Assembly (NCBI GenBank): GCA_009767595.1
Contig: VSDK01000531.1
Span: 35,447-99,446 of the forward strand
Reading direction: 5' to 3'
DNA: 64,000 nucleotides
Source of the DNA: Symbiodinium kawagutii
Lineage: Eukaryota; Sar; Dinophyceae; Suessiales; Symbiodiniaceae
Shown piece by piece: positions 50,983 to 61,199 of this stretch. A program made the translations under genes and the position numbers. The notes under the pieces were generated by a model that saw nothing but the letters and a program-made list of their open reading frames with translations, was not told the origin of the DNA and searched no databases. Every line of letters starts with the position of its first letter. Position 1 is the stretch's first letter.

Positions 50983-51394
50983 TGGTTAGCCTAGAGAAGT
51001 GCCAGTGAACCTCCAGATCCATGAGGGTACCCTCATTGACAAGTAACAAAAGATTCCCTATCTTGTATGAACAATGATCAGTATTTACTATATTATCCGG
51101 AATTCGTAGGGGATGGTCAGCCATTTTTTGATAGATTTCTTGGCTTTTGGATTGTAGTTTCATCGTGATCCCAATCCAACTCTTGAGAAATGTTACTAAT
51201 CATGATTAATAACGGTTCGAGCGAAACATCAACTTTGGGCAAATCTTGCCTGTGTCTCGTAGTTGACTCGCATTCGCTCAACCTGCATGGTGGGGTCCCC
51301 CAGTAAGTGGGTTTGGACGCGACATTGAACAAGCTAGGTACATGTACCAGGACTTGTAGGCACACAGTTAGATCCTAAGTTAACAACTAGACTA

Positions 51395-51485
51395 GGGCAC
51401 CTAGGGCAAGCTAGGGCAAGCTAGGGCAAGCTAGGGCAACTAGGGCAACTGGGGCAACTAGGGTAACCTAGGGCACCTAGGGGGT
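51395..51485. repeat. 10-11-bp minisatellite (ctagggcaag)
   Basis: Nine or so 'ctagggcaa' units just before a PPR exon; related in size and base composition to 47955-48108. Confidence 0.88.
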
Positions 51486-51505
51486 CCCCGGTCCCTTGTG
51501 GCTCA

Positions 51506-51640
51506 GGTTGAGTTTCAATGCATCCATTTCCGCCTGCGAAAAGGGCCTGGAGTGGCGCTGGGCCATGCAAGAACTGCAACAGATGGAGTTGCTGGGCGAA
51601 GAGTTGGTGGATGCCAGCTATGGGCCCCGCCAATACTTTA
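51506..51640 (+). CDS. PPR-type exon 10
   Basis: After 'gtggctcag' the frame reads RLSFNASISACEKGLEWRWA then MQELQQMELLGEELVDASYG. 'LSFNASISACEKGLEWRWAMQELQQM' is a canonical dinoflagellate PPR. The end of the exon is uncertain. Confidence 0.78.
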
Positions 51641-51654
51641 AGTATACATTTTGA

Positions 51655-51905
51655 ACATATTCATATTGGAAATGCATGTACACACACACATATATATATA
51701 AGTATCTATACATGAAAGTAAATAGATCTCTTTACTTTAATAAAACATAATATATATATATACACATACATATGTATGTAAAAACATGTCATATGTATGT
51801 CTACAAGCGAGTAGATGATTATAAAGATACATAAATATACATGAAAGGCAAATAAGCCTATATGTATATATCTATATATAAATGTGTACATATATGGACA
51901 AATGT
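51655..51905. repeat. TA/TG/CA-rich microsatellite tract
   Basis: acacacacatatatatataagt, then tatatatatacacatacatatg. Minus-strand frames are artefacts. Confidence 0.8.
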
Positions 51906-51990
51906 TTCGTGTTTTTCCCCCAAAGTTACCGGGGTGGCTAAAGGGTCTCAGCGCATTTAGCTTTTGGGGTGATCTGGGCACCCTCCTGTC
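51903..51990 (+). repeat. Interspersed repeat D, copy 2
   Basis: 'tttttcccccaaagttaccggggtggctaa' to 'cttttggggtgatctgggca'; matches 27655-27750. Confidence 0.65.
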
Positions 51991-52002
51991 CGGTTCTCTG
52001 TG

Positions 52003-52180
52003 TTGTGGGAACCTGGGTTTCGGGAACCTGGGTTCCGGAAAACAATTTCCCAGAAATTTGGGTTTGGGGAACCTGGGTTCCTGGAACCTCATTTGCGAAA
52101 ATCGGATTCCAGCAAGCTTGATGTGGTTCTGGAGTTCCAGTCCGGAAATGTGGGTTCGGGGAAACTTGGGAGAAGAACGG
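52003..52180. repeat. 'gggaacctgggtttcgg' ~17-bp tandem repeat
   Basis: About eight decaying units (gggaacctgggttcc, ggaacctcatttgcg...). Both strands remain open because of the repeat. Confidence 0.75.
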
Positions 52181-52489
52181 TGCATGATGCATATGAAAAC
52201 CAGCTTTACATTGCACAGAACTCTGCACATCGCTGCTGGCAGAGCCGCCGCTCTTGGCAGCGGGGTTTGGACATGGGAACGTTTTGTTCTGTCAGTGTCA
52301 GCCTTCAAATAAGTTTGCACGTCTCTCCCCTTGTGCGCCAGTAACCATAGATGGAGTATGATGGAATTGTTTGGGTTCGTGGAGCGGTTGGGGACGCAGG
52401 CTTCTTACCCATAGAGATCATCAAATTCTTCAGCTGTTGAGTTCTGTCACGTGTCCTGGTGATCTCCCTTCCCAACGGCCTCTGCGATC

Positions 52490-52713
52490 AGGCTCCTCTT
52501 GGTGGAGAGCAGCGTCATCAGCCACAGTAGTGCCTTGATCTCGTTGTGCAGCAGCTGGTTGTGGCAGGGGGGGCTGCAACTTCTCCAGCCATGGGACCTG
52601 GATGCCTTCGTGGGAGCCTGTGAATTGGCAGATGCTCCGGCAGAGCTGCGCCCCGAGAAAAAGTGCGTGCTGGGGGCGGGCCGAGGTTGGATGGCTCGCT
52701 GGGGTGGGAAGTG
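52490..52713 (+). CDS. Candidate exon
   Basis: The frame reads GGLQLLQPWDLDAFVGACEL then ADAPAELRPEKKCVLGAGRG and WMARWGGK before TGA. The 5' half (SALISLCSSWLW) is less certain. Minus-strand frames are also open (Pro/Ser/Ala-rich). GC-rich, protein-like, no family assigned. Confidence 0.45.
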
Positions 52714-52758
52714 ACCCGGCTCGGGGCTGCGGTTGCCATGCTGCCTCACCTTTGCCAG

Positions 52759-52822
52759 GAGAAGAAAGGGGAAAAGAAGAAAAAGGTGAAGCACGTGCCT
52801 CGGAACAGCTGGGGTGCGACGG
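52759..52822 (+). CDS. Lys-rich candidate exon
   Basis: After 'cctttgccag' the frame reads EKKGEKKKKVKHVPRNSWGA and ends at a GT (gtgacc, 52823). Looks like a basic linker or nuclear-type segment. Confidence 0.48.
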
Positions 52823-52849
52823 GTGACCTTTGGTGATGTTGCACGAGGA

Positions 52850-53570
52850 ACTCTCCATTCAGGTATGGTAAAGGTTAGCATCAAGTGAGAATCGGCTATG
52901 GATCGACTCTTTCTCCGTTGTAGTGTTCTTGTTGATCAATGATGACTAGAAACGTTGCAAGCAATCGATGCTGACGTTGCCGGGTTGCTGAATGTTGCTG
53001 ATATTTGTGCCTGTGTTCACATGCTGTTCGGTCATTATTTGGTGGGGGAACATGTGCCAACCAGCCCCAAGTCATTGGAAGTCATTCGTTCTGCCACCAG
53101 CTGGATACTACCCGCCCAAAGTGGATAGGTCTTTCGATCATGGTGGGTCTTTTCACACGGTGCTGTTCATAAACGGTATACATGAACCAGCCTCCGATTC
53201 TCAAGGGTTTTAACTTGATGATTGCTCCTTGGATCATGGTTTGCAAAGTCACCATGATTATCAATTAATTAACCATTATCATTGATTAACCAGTATTAGC
53301 CACCAACCATCACAACTATATCATCAACATTCACTACTTTAATATCCTTGAAGGTCACAACATCTATAAGCTGATTAACATCGACCATCATTGTCCATCA
53401 TCAACCATCATCAGCCATCATTCACCATTCTGAACCATAACTATCGTCAACGCGAGTGATCATCATTCACCATTATCCTCCATATCTACCATTGACTATC
53501 ATTACCCCCCCGATAGGCCTACTCTTCATTGTAAACCATTATTCACCATCAGCTACCACAATGATCGAAA
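52850..53570. other. Intron-like sequence
   Basis: Includes 'accatcatcagccatcattc' low complexity; the + frame 52992-53213 is not convincing. Confidence 0.45.
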
Positions 53571-53667
53571 TGGGCGTTTCTCAAAATAGGGGTACCCCCC
53601 CAATTGAACCATTTACAGTAACAATCAAACTTTTTTTTTGGGGGTCCACTATTTTGAGAAACCATCA
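53571..53667 (+). mobile_element. Family A element (A21)
   Basis: gggcgtttctcaaaataggggtaccc to gggggtccactattttgagaaaccat. Confidence 0.85.
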
Positions 53668-53863
53668 TATTTAGATGGTTTGTAATTCCCTGTATTGCTC
53701 GTGGCTGATATACTTTTTAATTCCCTGCATTGAAGCCGCTTTTGATTCCACAATGCAGGTAATGATATTTCTTCCATGCTAACCATCATCTGCAGTAATG
53801 ATCCATTTGTTGCTTTCATAGTCAACCTTCCATCGTTTACTTCCATTCATCTGCAATTCGGAA

Positions 53864-53953
53864 GGATTTCACCGCTGGACAATTCGTCCGAGTCGCCGCT
53901 GGGCAGCAGCTGGGGATTGTGAAGCGTTGGCGAGTGCTAAAGCAGCATGGGTG
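53864..53953 (+). CDS. Candidate exon
   Basis: The frame reads DFTAGQFVRVAAGQQLGIVK then RWRVLKQHG before TGA. Strong protein-like composition, possibly beta-rich. Fits a module upstream of the split SH3-like domain at 55.5-56.2 kb, but this is inference. Confidence 0.52.
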
Positions 53954-53959
53954 ATGATG

Positions 53960-54120
53960 GTTAACAATGATTTATGATGGCGAAGTGCTGCTGGTTGAGT
54001 GGTGGCTAAGTGCTGGTTCAGTGATGGTTAATAGTGATGGTAAAAAAGTGATGTTAAATAGTGATGGTCAATGATGATCCATGATGGTTAGTGATGGTCA
54101 GTGATGGTTAAGTCATGCTC
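53960..54120. repeat. 'gtgatggttaatagtgatgg' tract
   Basis: Irregular ~10-bp units. Confidence 0.7.
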
Positions 54121-54825
54121 AATTAATGATAAAGACCGAGCCCATTGAGGTTTGATCTCGATTTTATTTGGGTTAAACATGGGGTTCGATATAATGGGTA
54201 CTTTGCAGCTGGGATACACCAAATGAGTGAATTGGTCATGGCAGCTGCTCTCTGGTTTGTTGTTTTGGTTCAGGCAGTCGTCCATTTCACGTTGTGATTT
54301 GCCGATTCACACAGCGACTTTGCCCCGAGTGATCCCCACCATGGCATGAAGTATGGCATGTGTCCTCAAAGTGTCTGCTGATTTCAGCTCTGGGATCGGT
54401 GTTCCTTTTGCAGTCACTTGTGAGAAAGTTACTTTTCCTTGCCACTAGTGTGTGCCTCATATCCAACTTGTGAACATATATTACATCATCAAAGTTTATC
54501 AGCTGTAAGACTGGAGAACAGGCAAGGGGTGACACCTAAACAGATTTGTCTACAGATGATGTGCCCTCACTGGTTGGATTACAAGCACAACTCTTGTGAG
54601 AGGCAATCCCATGGCTGACCACAAGAATGGTTGGTGCAAGCGTGGACTGGCAAGCAAGTTGATGCCGTAGACCCCCATGCAATACATGTTTTTAGATTTA
54701 CCCTCTGGTGATCTAACATGGCAATGGAAAATCCACCAGTTATATCTGACTTCCCAGGGTTTTCCTAGAAAAATGATGATTTTCCATTGCTATGTTAGAT
54801 CACCGGAGTGTATGCAATGTACATA
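54121..54825. other. Intron-like sequence
   Basis: No convincing exon; 'ggtgatctaacatggcaatggaaaat' (54709) and 'attttccattgctatgttagatcacc' (54778) form a long inverted repeat of about 26 bp. Confidence 0.5.
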
Positions 54826-54938
54826 TGGTGGTTTCTCAAGCCAGTTTGGGGCCCCTCCACTTACTACCCACTTTATTTTCACCTTTGATAGTAATAAACC
54901 AACCATGGCTTTTGGGTTTCCCATTTTGAGAAACACTC
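54826..54938 (+). mobile_element. Family A element (A22)
   Basis: ggtggtttctcaagccagtttggggcccc to gggtttcccattttgagaaacact. Confidence 0.82.
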
Positions 54939-55290
54939 AGATGTCTTAGATATCTTAGGAACTTTGAAACATGCAAACTTACAAATGCATGGAAAAGGAT
55001 TTTGCATGAACCAACCAAACAAACCAGTGGATGTATCACAAGTGATTCAGAAGTGTGCTAGTTGTTCACATGAACATCCCAACAGGGATGCAATCATAGC
55101 CTTTCTGGATTGATTGGCCACAAAGGGAAATATGCAGCAAACCTCTATCCATCAATAGCTTAGTGCAATATTCACCAAGGTCCATCATCCATCATAGCCA
55201 TCAATTATTGAATCATCAAGCAATGTCATCGTTTCTTAGGTCTATAAGCACCCAGGAATACTATGTTGTTATATGGAACTCTTTGGTTGG

Positions 55291-55405
55291 GGCTGTGGGT
55301 CAAAACCCTGTACCCCTCGTTCCCCTATCATTAACCATTGTTTTCCCTATAGGTTGTTGGTTGTGATCCCCTATTATTGGTTGCGCAATAATATTGACTC
55401 ATAAA
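55291..55405 (-). mobile_element. Family B element, reversed, with 25-bp flanking repeat
   Basis: ggctgtgggtcaaaaccctg, 'taaccattgttttccctata', 'ttggttgcgcaataatattgactcat'. The flanks carry the same 25 bp: 55263-55287 and 55437-55461 (atgttgttatatggaactct then ttggt). Confidence 0.82.
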
Positions 55406-55516
55406 CCACATATTTCAACTAATTTTTTGTTATATGATGTTGTTATATGGAACTCTTTGGTAAATAAATATATCAACTAACTCTGGAATAGTTCTCCTTG
55501 TCATCAACTCTCCTAG

Positions 55517-55579
55517 GTCGGTCTTAAAGCAAAAGGCGAGTTGAACGGCAAGGTGGGTATCCTCATCGAGTGGGACGAG
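55517..55579 (+). CDS. Split SH3-like module, exon a
   Basis: After 'ctcctag' a 63-bp phase 0-0 exon encodes VGLKAKGELNGKVGILIEWD then E. 'GLKAKxELNGKxGxxxxxDE' is a module I recall as common in dinoflagellate proteins. A GC donor (gag|gcgggt at 55580) joins it to 56150 to give ...ILIEWDE|GGYWKVRMEDG..., matching the usual spacing. Confidence 0.68.
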
Positions 55580-56149
55580 GCGGGTGGACGGGGAGGCCTG
55601 GGCTTTATGGCTGGTCACTGCCTCATGATGCAACTGATCGTCGGGCAAACGGCTGTGGTACTTCATTGTTCTAAACTTGCGAAATAGTAGTGGTTGATAG
55701 TGTACCACTAGTGTATAAACTAGTAAGTATTAGTCCATTGTTCAACACTTTGTAGTGGTTGATGTCGGTTACTGCAATGGTTTGTATTGGTTGATCAACA
55801 GTTGACAAGGGTTTTTTGATGATTATTCCAGGTGCTAATGAACCAGGCTACTGTGTTTTGAGGAACATGACTACATGGTTGGTATGATGTTGTCATATCA
55901 ATGTGGATATACACCATGAAAAACAGGTGACTCAATTGATTCAACAACTGGTTGGTTAAGTAGTTGTCAATCTGTGATTTCAGGTATGTATACATACCAT
56001 CATCCAGCCATCAATATAACTATCACATGACCACTATAGTCCCTATAGACCCTTTCATGGCACCATTTTTCTGAGGCGAGGACTGCACGTTGTGACCACG
56101 TTGTGACCGCGTTGTGGCCACGTTGGGAACGGCGGGGGCGCATCGCCAG

Positions 56150-56215
56150 GGCGGCTACTGGAAGGTGCGCATGGAGGATGGCACCGGCAAGGCGTTTCGA
56201 CCAGTCACCTGTTGA
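56150..56215 (+). CDS. Split SH3-like module, exon b, terminal
   Basis: After 'gcatcgccag' the exon encodes GGYWKVRMEDGTGKAFRPVT then C and TGA at 56213-56215. 'W.VR.EDGTGKAF.P' is the second half of the module begun at 55517. It is 66 bp including the stop, phase 0, and completes a likely C-terminus. Confidence 0.68.
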   Translation, partial: GGYWKVRMEDGTGKAFRPVTC

Positions 56216-56219
56216 CGAA

Positions 56220-57336
56220 GGGGTGACGTGGTGAGGGAGGCCGCGGTGCCACAGGGGTGTGAGGCCGCGGCCCCCAGGAGCGGTGTAGCCAGATGGTTTT
56301 GATGACTTTAAACGGTTGAGTTATGTTTGTTAGCTATTCAACATGATGAGGAATTAGATTTCATTATCATCGGCTATTTTTCTATGGATTGTCCAATTCA
56401 GTTGGGTCAGGTATTGATGTTTGATGGCTTGAAGCCATTGATTTAGCATGGTAAGGGCTGGTTCATCATGATTGGCTAGCAAGTTTTCGTCGTTGCGATG
56501 ATTGTCCTGAACCAAGCATGACGCTTGTTTTCTGATGAATCTCTCGTTGAATGGTGTGTATAGATACACATGATATGACTAATGGTGGCGATGGGACAAC
56601 GATAGCTCAATGGTTCGTTGACAAAAGCAGGCACCACCCCATTGTGGATTGTAGTGGCAAATTCAGCTGGCAGTAAATTTCCACCAGAGTGAGAGTGCAT
56701 GATTTTCAGGTCGAAAAGGACACTTTCAAGATCCAAGTTGTTCCTCTTCCGCTTAAAAGCCACATCGCGAATGGTCAATAAATGGAGGTGATGGAAATAA
56801 CAAACTAAGAACTGGATCAATTTGAACGGGTTGATGTTTTCAAAACATGTTTTATTTACAGTAGTAATCTTCGACACATGGCTGTTTGATAAATATGTTT
56901 CATCTGGGTTGAAACCACCAACCAGCCAAGGTCGGTCACCTTCAGAACTGAGAAAGGTCAATGACTAAGAACGATTGTTGCGAAGCATGCGCTTGTGACG
57001 GGTACTTGGGTAACACCAGACGATATAGATAATAATGTCTTAGAACGGTTGATCATGTGTTTGTTCTTTAAATGTAACAGACAAGTCGTATGTACATATA
57101 TTTGTATATACATATATACACATAAATTTGGAAAATAGTCAGATAGTCATGTATTATGTTGTGCAATGTTGGAAATGATTATGTAGCGACGGCAAGAATG
57201 AACCAGTAGCAGACCACCAAGCAAAGCCCACATGAACATCTTGCCATCACAGAGGTCTCTTCACACAAATGACCTGATCGGATGGAGATCAGTGGGAATC
57301 CTATCATGGTAATGTGTATATATGGTCCAGTGTTGC
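56220..57336. other. Mixed non-coding sequence
   Basis: Only minus-strand frames (up to 161 codons at 56476-56961) are open; composition there is plausible (FNPDETYLSNSHVSKITTVN) but no splice or start context stands out. Recorded as unresolved. Confidence 0.35.
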
Positions 57337-57337
57337 C

Positions 57338-57435
57338 ACCCCCCCTCCCCCCCCCCCCCCCCCCCCCCCCCCTGTGGTGTGGTGTGGTGGGGTGGGGGGG
57401 GGGTTGGGCTGGGGGGTGGGGGTAGGGGGGTAATT
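57338..57435. repeat. C-run followed by G-rich run
   Basis: About 30 nearly uninterrupted C (57341-57371), then tgtggtgtggtgtggtgggg, gggggggggttggg and tgggggtagggggg. Self-complementary in composition; can fold into a hairpin or quadruplex. Confidence 0.95.
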
Positions 57436-57895
57436 TACGAGCAGTGTATAAGTAGTACAGAAATAGTATGTAGGTAGTACGTAGGTAGATATCTAGTATA
57501 TAGACAGCACATAGGTAGTATACAAGTAGTGCTTGGATAGTATAAAAAACAATCAATAGATAGTACATAGGTAGTATATGGTAGTATATGGTAATATATA
57601 GCATAGATAGTATGTAGATAAGTGTCTAAGTAGTATATAAAAAGGTTATAAGTAGTACGTAGGTAGATATCTAGTACGTATATAAACAGCACATAGGTGG
57701 TATACAAGTAGTGTTTTTATAGTACAAAAACAATCAATAGCTAGTATATAAGTAATATATTGTAGTATATAGTGTAGATAGTATGCACGAAGTAGATAAG
57801 TAGTATACAGATAGTATATAGAGGCAGTTGTAGGTAGTATATATGTAGTATGTAAGTAGTATATGGCAGTAAATAGGTACTAAATGGGGGTGTGC
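57436..57895. repeat. 'tagtatataggtagtac' tandem repeat with ~178-bp higher order
   Basis: Short 10-bp TAGT-rich units; the block 'gtacgtaggtagatatctag' recurs at 57477 and 57655. Minus-strand Tyr/Leu/Ile frames are artefacts. Confidence 0.88.
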
Positions 57896-57933
57896 ACATA
57901 GGACCGCATAGGACGTAAAGGTCCGAAATGATG

Positions 57934-58088
57934 CAAATAGCGTACGAATGCGAGAGGAAGGCTCCAAAATGCTGCAAATAGCGAACGAAAGCGACGGTGA
58001 GGCTCCAAAATGCTGTAAATAGCGTACGAATGCGAGAGGAAGGCTCCAAAATGCTGTAAATAGCGTACGAATGCGAGAGGAAGGCTAT
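57934..58088. repeat. 41-bp tandem repeat, 3.8 copies
   Basis: Units begin at 57934, 57975, 58016 and 58057 ('aaatagcgtacgaatgcgag' then aggaaggctccaaaatgctg). Exactly 41 bp apart. Confidence 0.95.
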
Positions 58089-58089
58089 A

Positions 58090-59050
58090 TATATATATAT
58101 GATCCTATATTTGATGTAGAACCTTTTATATTTGATATATAAACCTCCAAGTAAGTAATCTTTATCTATTGATTGGCAAACCCTCTATTTTTGGTAAGCC
58201 ACGAGCTATTTGTGATTGAACCGGGGGTGTTTTATTAACTGCTGGATCGACCATCACTGATCAATGATTCCTGAGTCTAAAAAGTCATCCCACGGAAGGT
58301 AACTGGTGATTCCAACCAAGGGGATTCTAACTACTCTGTGCAGGCGAGTTGCACCATTGATAAATGGATTAGGTAATTAATGGTGTATCTATCATTTATC
58401 AATGGTGTAATCTATCAAATGCTCACTTTATTGGCAACATTTATTGATGGTGTCATGATCACCAATGAATTCCCATAGTCACTAATTGCTCACTGAATGG
58501 GATGATCGTCCAAGTAATGGGAATCAATGGTGGTCATCCATCTCTTGAGGTGCGCGAACGATCCCAAGGCCTTGGGTCGTTGGTCACCCACTACTGTTAC
58601 TCTAGAAAATCTTTTTTGGTATATTACTGGCCATACCAATACATACCAGTGCTGGTTATGGTAGTGAAATAGCAGTTAGGCTACGATGGTTGTGGTTATC
58701 ATTGGTTATATATTGGCACGGTAATGAATGTTATATATATATATCAATTGATGATTACTGCTGGTTGTCCATATAAATGTATATTGCTTGTTCTTGATGG
58801 CCATTGTTGGTTATATCATGCTCTATCACATCATATCCTTACAATTGTTAGTTGAATTCAATCACTGCTGTTCTCGCATGTAGACCCCTAGTCGCCGTCG
58901 TCAATTGCACCTTGATTGCCGTTGACTGTACCCTGGTTGTTATGATCAATCATCTCCCGTTGCATTGTTGTTGCCAGCTTGCGCCGGTCGGTGGTGATCA
59001 TGACTCAACGATCCATCTACCATGGTATTGCAGCCATCATAGCAACCATC
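58090..59050. other. Intron or intergenic sequence
   Basis: AT-rich with short (TA)n at 58088-58102 and 58732-58744. 'gatcccaaggccttgggtcg' at 58561 is a short palindrome. No convincing exon. Confidence 0.5.
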
Positions 59051-59054
59051 ATCT

Positions 59055-59168
59055 GGTTGTGGGTCAAAACCTTGTACCCCTCGTTCCCCATCATTAACCA
59101 TTGTTTTCCCTTATTATTGTTGGTTATTGACCACCATTATTGGTTGGTTAATATTGACCCATAGCCAT
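59055..59168 (-). mobile_element. Family B element, reversed
   Basis: ggttgtgggtcaaaaccttg, 'taaccattgttttccctta', 'attggttggttaatattgacccatagcc'; complete. Confidence 0.82.
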
Positions 59169-59193
59169 ATAGCCGTCATATAACCATCATTTG

Positions 59194-59320
59194 ACTATCC
59201 GGCCTCCGTGATGAAGCCTTATTCGCTCAGGTGAATTTGGAACCTCACAAGGCTCCACCGGTGAAGGTTGAAGCCAGTGGGGTGCCTCAGGATGCTGGAG
59301 AGCAATGGTGGAGCAGGATT
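59194..59320 (+). CDS. Candidate exon
   Basis: The frame reads LSGLRDEALFAQVNLEPHKA then PPVKVEASGVPQDAGEQWWS. GC-rich, balanced; the last codons enter a short tandem repeat. Family not recognised. The 'PPVKVE' segment echoes 'PPKEAVKVE' of the exon at 61388. Confidence 0.52.
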
Positions 59321-59324
59321 ATGA

Positions 59325-59435
59325 ATGGTCAAGTGATGGTCAAGTGATGGTCAAGTGATGGTCAAGTGATGGTCAAGTGATGGCTGGTTGAGTGATGGTT
59401 GAGTGATGGTTAAGTGATGGTTAAGTGATGGTTAG
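59325..59435. repeat. 11-bp tandem repeat (gatggtcaagt)
   Basis: About ten units, drifting to gatggttaagt. Confidence 0.9.
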
Positions 59436-59571
59436 GTTGTTGATGCTCGTTAATGAGAGTCAATGATGATTAATGATGGTGAATTGAGGCATTTTTGCAT
59501 GGCTGATGATAGGGAATATGTCATACTGGTGGTGAATAAGGTTGATAGCGGCCAATTATAATATTAATGGT

Positions 59572-59615
59572 ATGGTGGTTTCTAAGAATAAGGGTAACCC
59601 CCCATCATGATTCAC
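59572..59615 (+). repeat. Family A left-end fragment
   Basis: ggtggtttctaagaataagggtaacccccc, then diverges. Confidence 0.5.
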
Positions 59616-59930
59616 TGGCTATCCATGGGTAAGTGTGGTTCAGTTGGCCTTCCCAATGGATGAGATCATAGGGGACCCACTTCAACTGCAGAAATCAAGG
59701 GTTCAGTATGATATGGGCAGCAAAGGCTAATGGTGATAACAATGTTGAGTCGTAATATTTGAATGGCAATAGTCACCATTGTCATCATGATCGATTTTTG
59801 TATATTATGTAGTTGTAGATTCGCATATTTACCATTATATATTAACAGAGTATGTAGTGATTATCAAATGTCCAAACTCAATGGTGAAGATTTGTTAATG
59901 ACTATACCGTGACGGTTTGGGAACCATTGG
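59616..59930. other. Intron-like sequence
   Basis: AT-rich; nothing recognised. Confidence 0.5.
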
Positions 59931-60042
59931 GTCCACCGAAGGTACCTCAGTCAGCGTAAGATCCCTAGCAGATACGGCCCGTTGGCAACACCGGGTCTGA
60001 TGCTCACCTGGTGTAGGCAAGTGCGCCAGCTTGTGTTTTTTC

Positions 60043-60291
60043 AGTCTACCTCTGGGAGTATAAGCATCCACTGCTGGGTATCCTTGGTTATCCTACACCA
60101 CTCTTCAATCGACGCGGGGACGCTATGGTTTTTGGAGTACGGGATATCCCGAGCAAACTGGTCTTTTTGACAGGAAAACGAACCAGCTATGGGTGTATAT
60201 CATTTACAATCCCATTGTTGGTTTGGCAAAAACATTTTCTCTTGGAAATGGACTCACACAACTGTTGTCTATGTTATCGGGAGCTGAAATG
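60043..60291 (+). CDS. Candidate exon, one of three open frames
   Basis: After 'tgttttttcag' one frame reads YLWEYKHPLLGILGYPTPLF then NRRGDAMVFGVRDIPSKLVF and LTGKRTSYGCISFTIPLLVW, ending at TGA about 60291. It is very protein-like and lies in non-repetitive sequence. The other two + frames are also open over parts of the interval. No domain recognised. Confidence 0.42.
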
Positions 60292-60474
60292 ACGTGGACA
60301 TCTCGGTCAGAGCAGGTGAACTCACATGAGACAATTCTGAACCAAGAAGTCGTGGCTGTTGTTGGCATGGGATCACTACTATCAAGAGTACTGAGTAATG
60401 AAGCCTTAAATGTGATCAAACGATCCGAAAATGCTTTCATCCATATTACACACTACTCTGAACTGACCTAGTTC
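60193..60474 (+). CDS. 92-codon open frame
   Basis: The frame starts GTG and reads YNPIVGLAKTFSLGNGLTQL then LSMLSGAEMTWTSRSEQVNS and VVAVVGMGSLLSRVLSNEAL, with stop TAG. Composition is good. It overlaps the previous frame by about 100 bp. The minus strand is open too (MKAFSDRLITFKASLLSTLD, 60204-60440). One of these is probably a real exon or a fragment of a mobile-element gene. Confidence 0.4.
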
Positions 60475-60479
60475 TAGTT

Positions 60480-61199
60480 GTACTGGTATGAAAGCAGCTC
60501 CTCCTTTGGATCCTCAGATCCTCATTGAGGACGCTGTCCTTCCCTGAAATTCAGGTTGCATGGTATCTGATGATCGATCAGACACAACTAATCAGTACTA
60601 TCAACCGACGTTGACCACGAACTAGGCTTGTATTAATTATGTTAACCAATAACCTGGTTAGCAATTGTTGTCAGTCCAGTACGATTAGTTGATATCAATA
60701 CCTTTCAATTGATTATTATCAGTTCTAGTACCTGTTAATTATTTGATTGTTAGTCTAGCACCTATTCAACTATAGTTCGTCAACCACCATCGTTCTTTAT
60801 GATCAATCCTTCTTTCCCAGGATTGACCATTGTCAATAGTCAACTGTGTTGTTTGGTAGGTAGGCTGGTCATTACGAACCAGTATCGGTCACTATTTTCT
60901 AAAAAGCATCATAAAGAGTTACTAGTCACTTCAAAGCGTTATTCAAGGTAACTGACGATGCTTCAGCATCAATTCACGATTATATAATTCACCACTCTTC
61001 ATGACCTGATAACCCATATCGGCATCGCAGCATCACTATCATTTTCACCCATTATCACCAATGATCAACCATCAATTCACCATGATTTCACCACAATCCA
61101 GCTTAAAATCACCGTCATATTCACCATTTTTCACTCATTCCATTCACTCATTCCATTCACCATGAATTCAACCACCAATTCACCATGAATTCAACCTAT
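60480..61199. other. Low-complexity intron or intergenic sequence
   Basis: 'caccatgaattcaaccaccaat' repeats near 61130-61195; no exon. Confidence 0.55.

Noticed and set aside
50366..51163. 265-codon minus-strand frame
   Set aside because: Passes through AT microsatellite and overlaps two + strand PPR exons; reads as a shadow.
51706..52320. 204-codon minus-strand and 142-codon + frames
   Set aside because: Cross the TA/CA tract and the 'gggaacctgggtttc' tandem repeat.
57179..58049. Minus-strand Tyr/Leu/Ile-rich frames
   Set aside because: TAGT-type tandem repeats and the 41-bp array.
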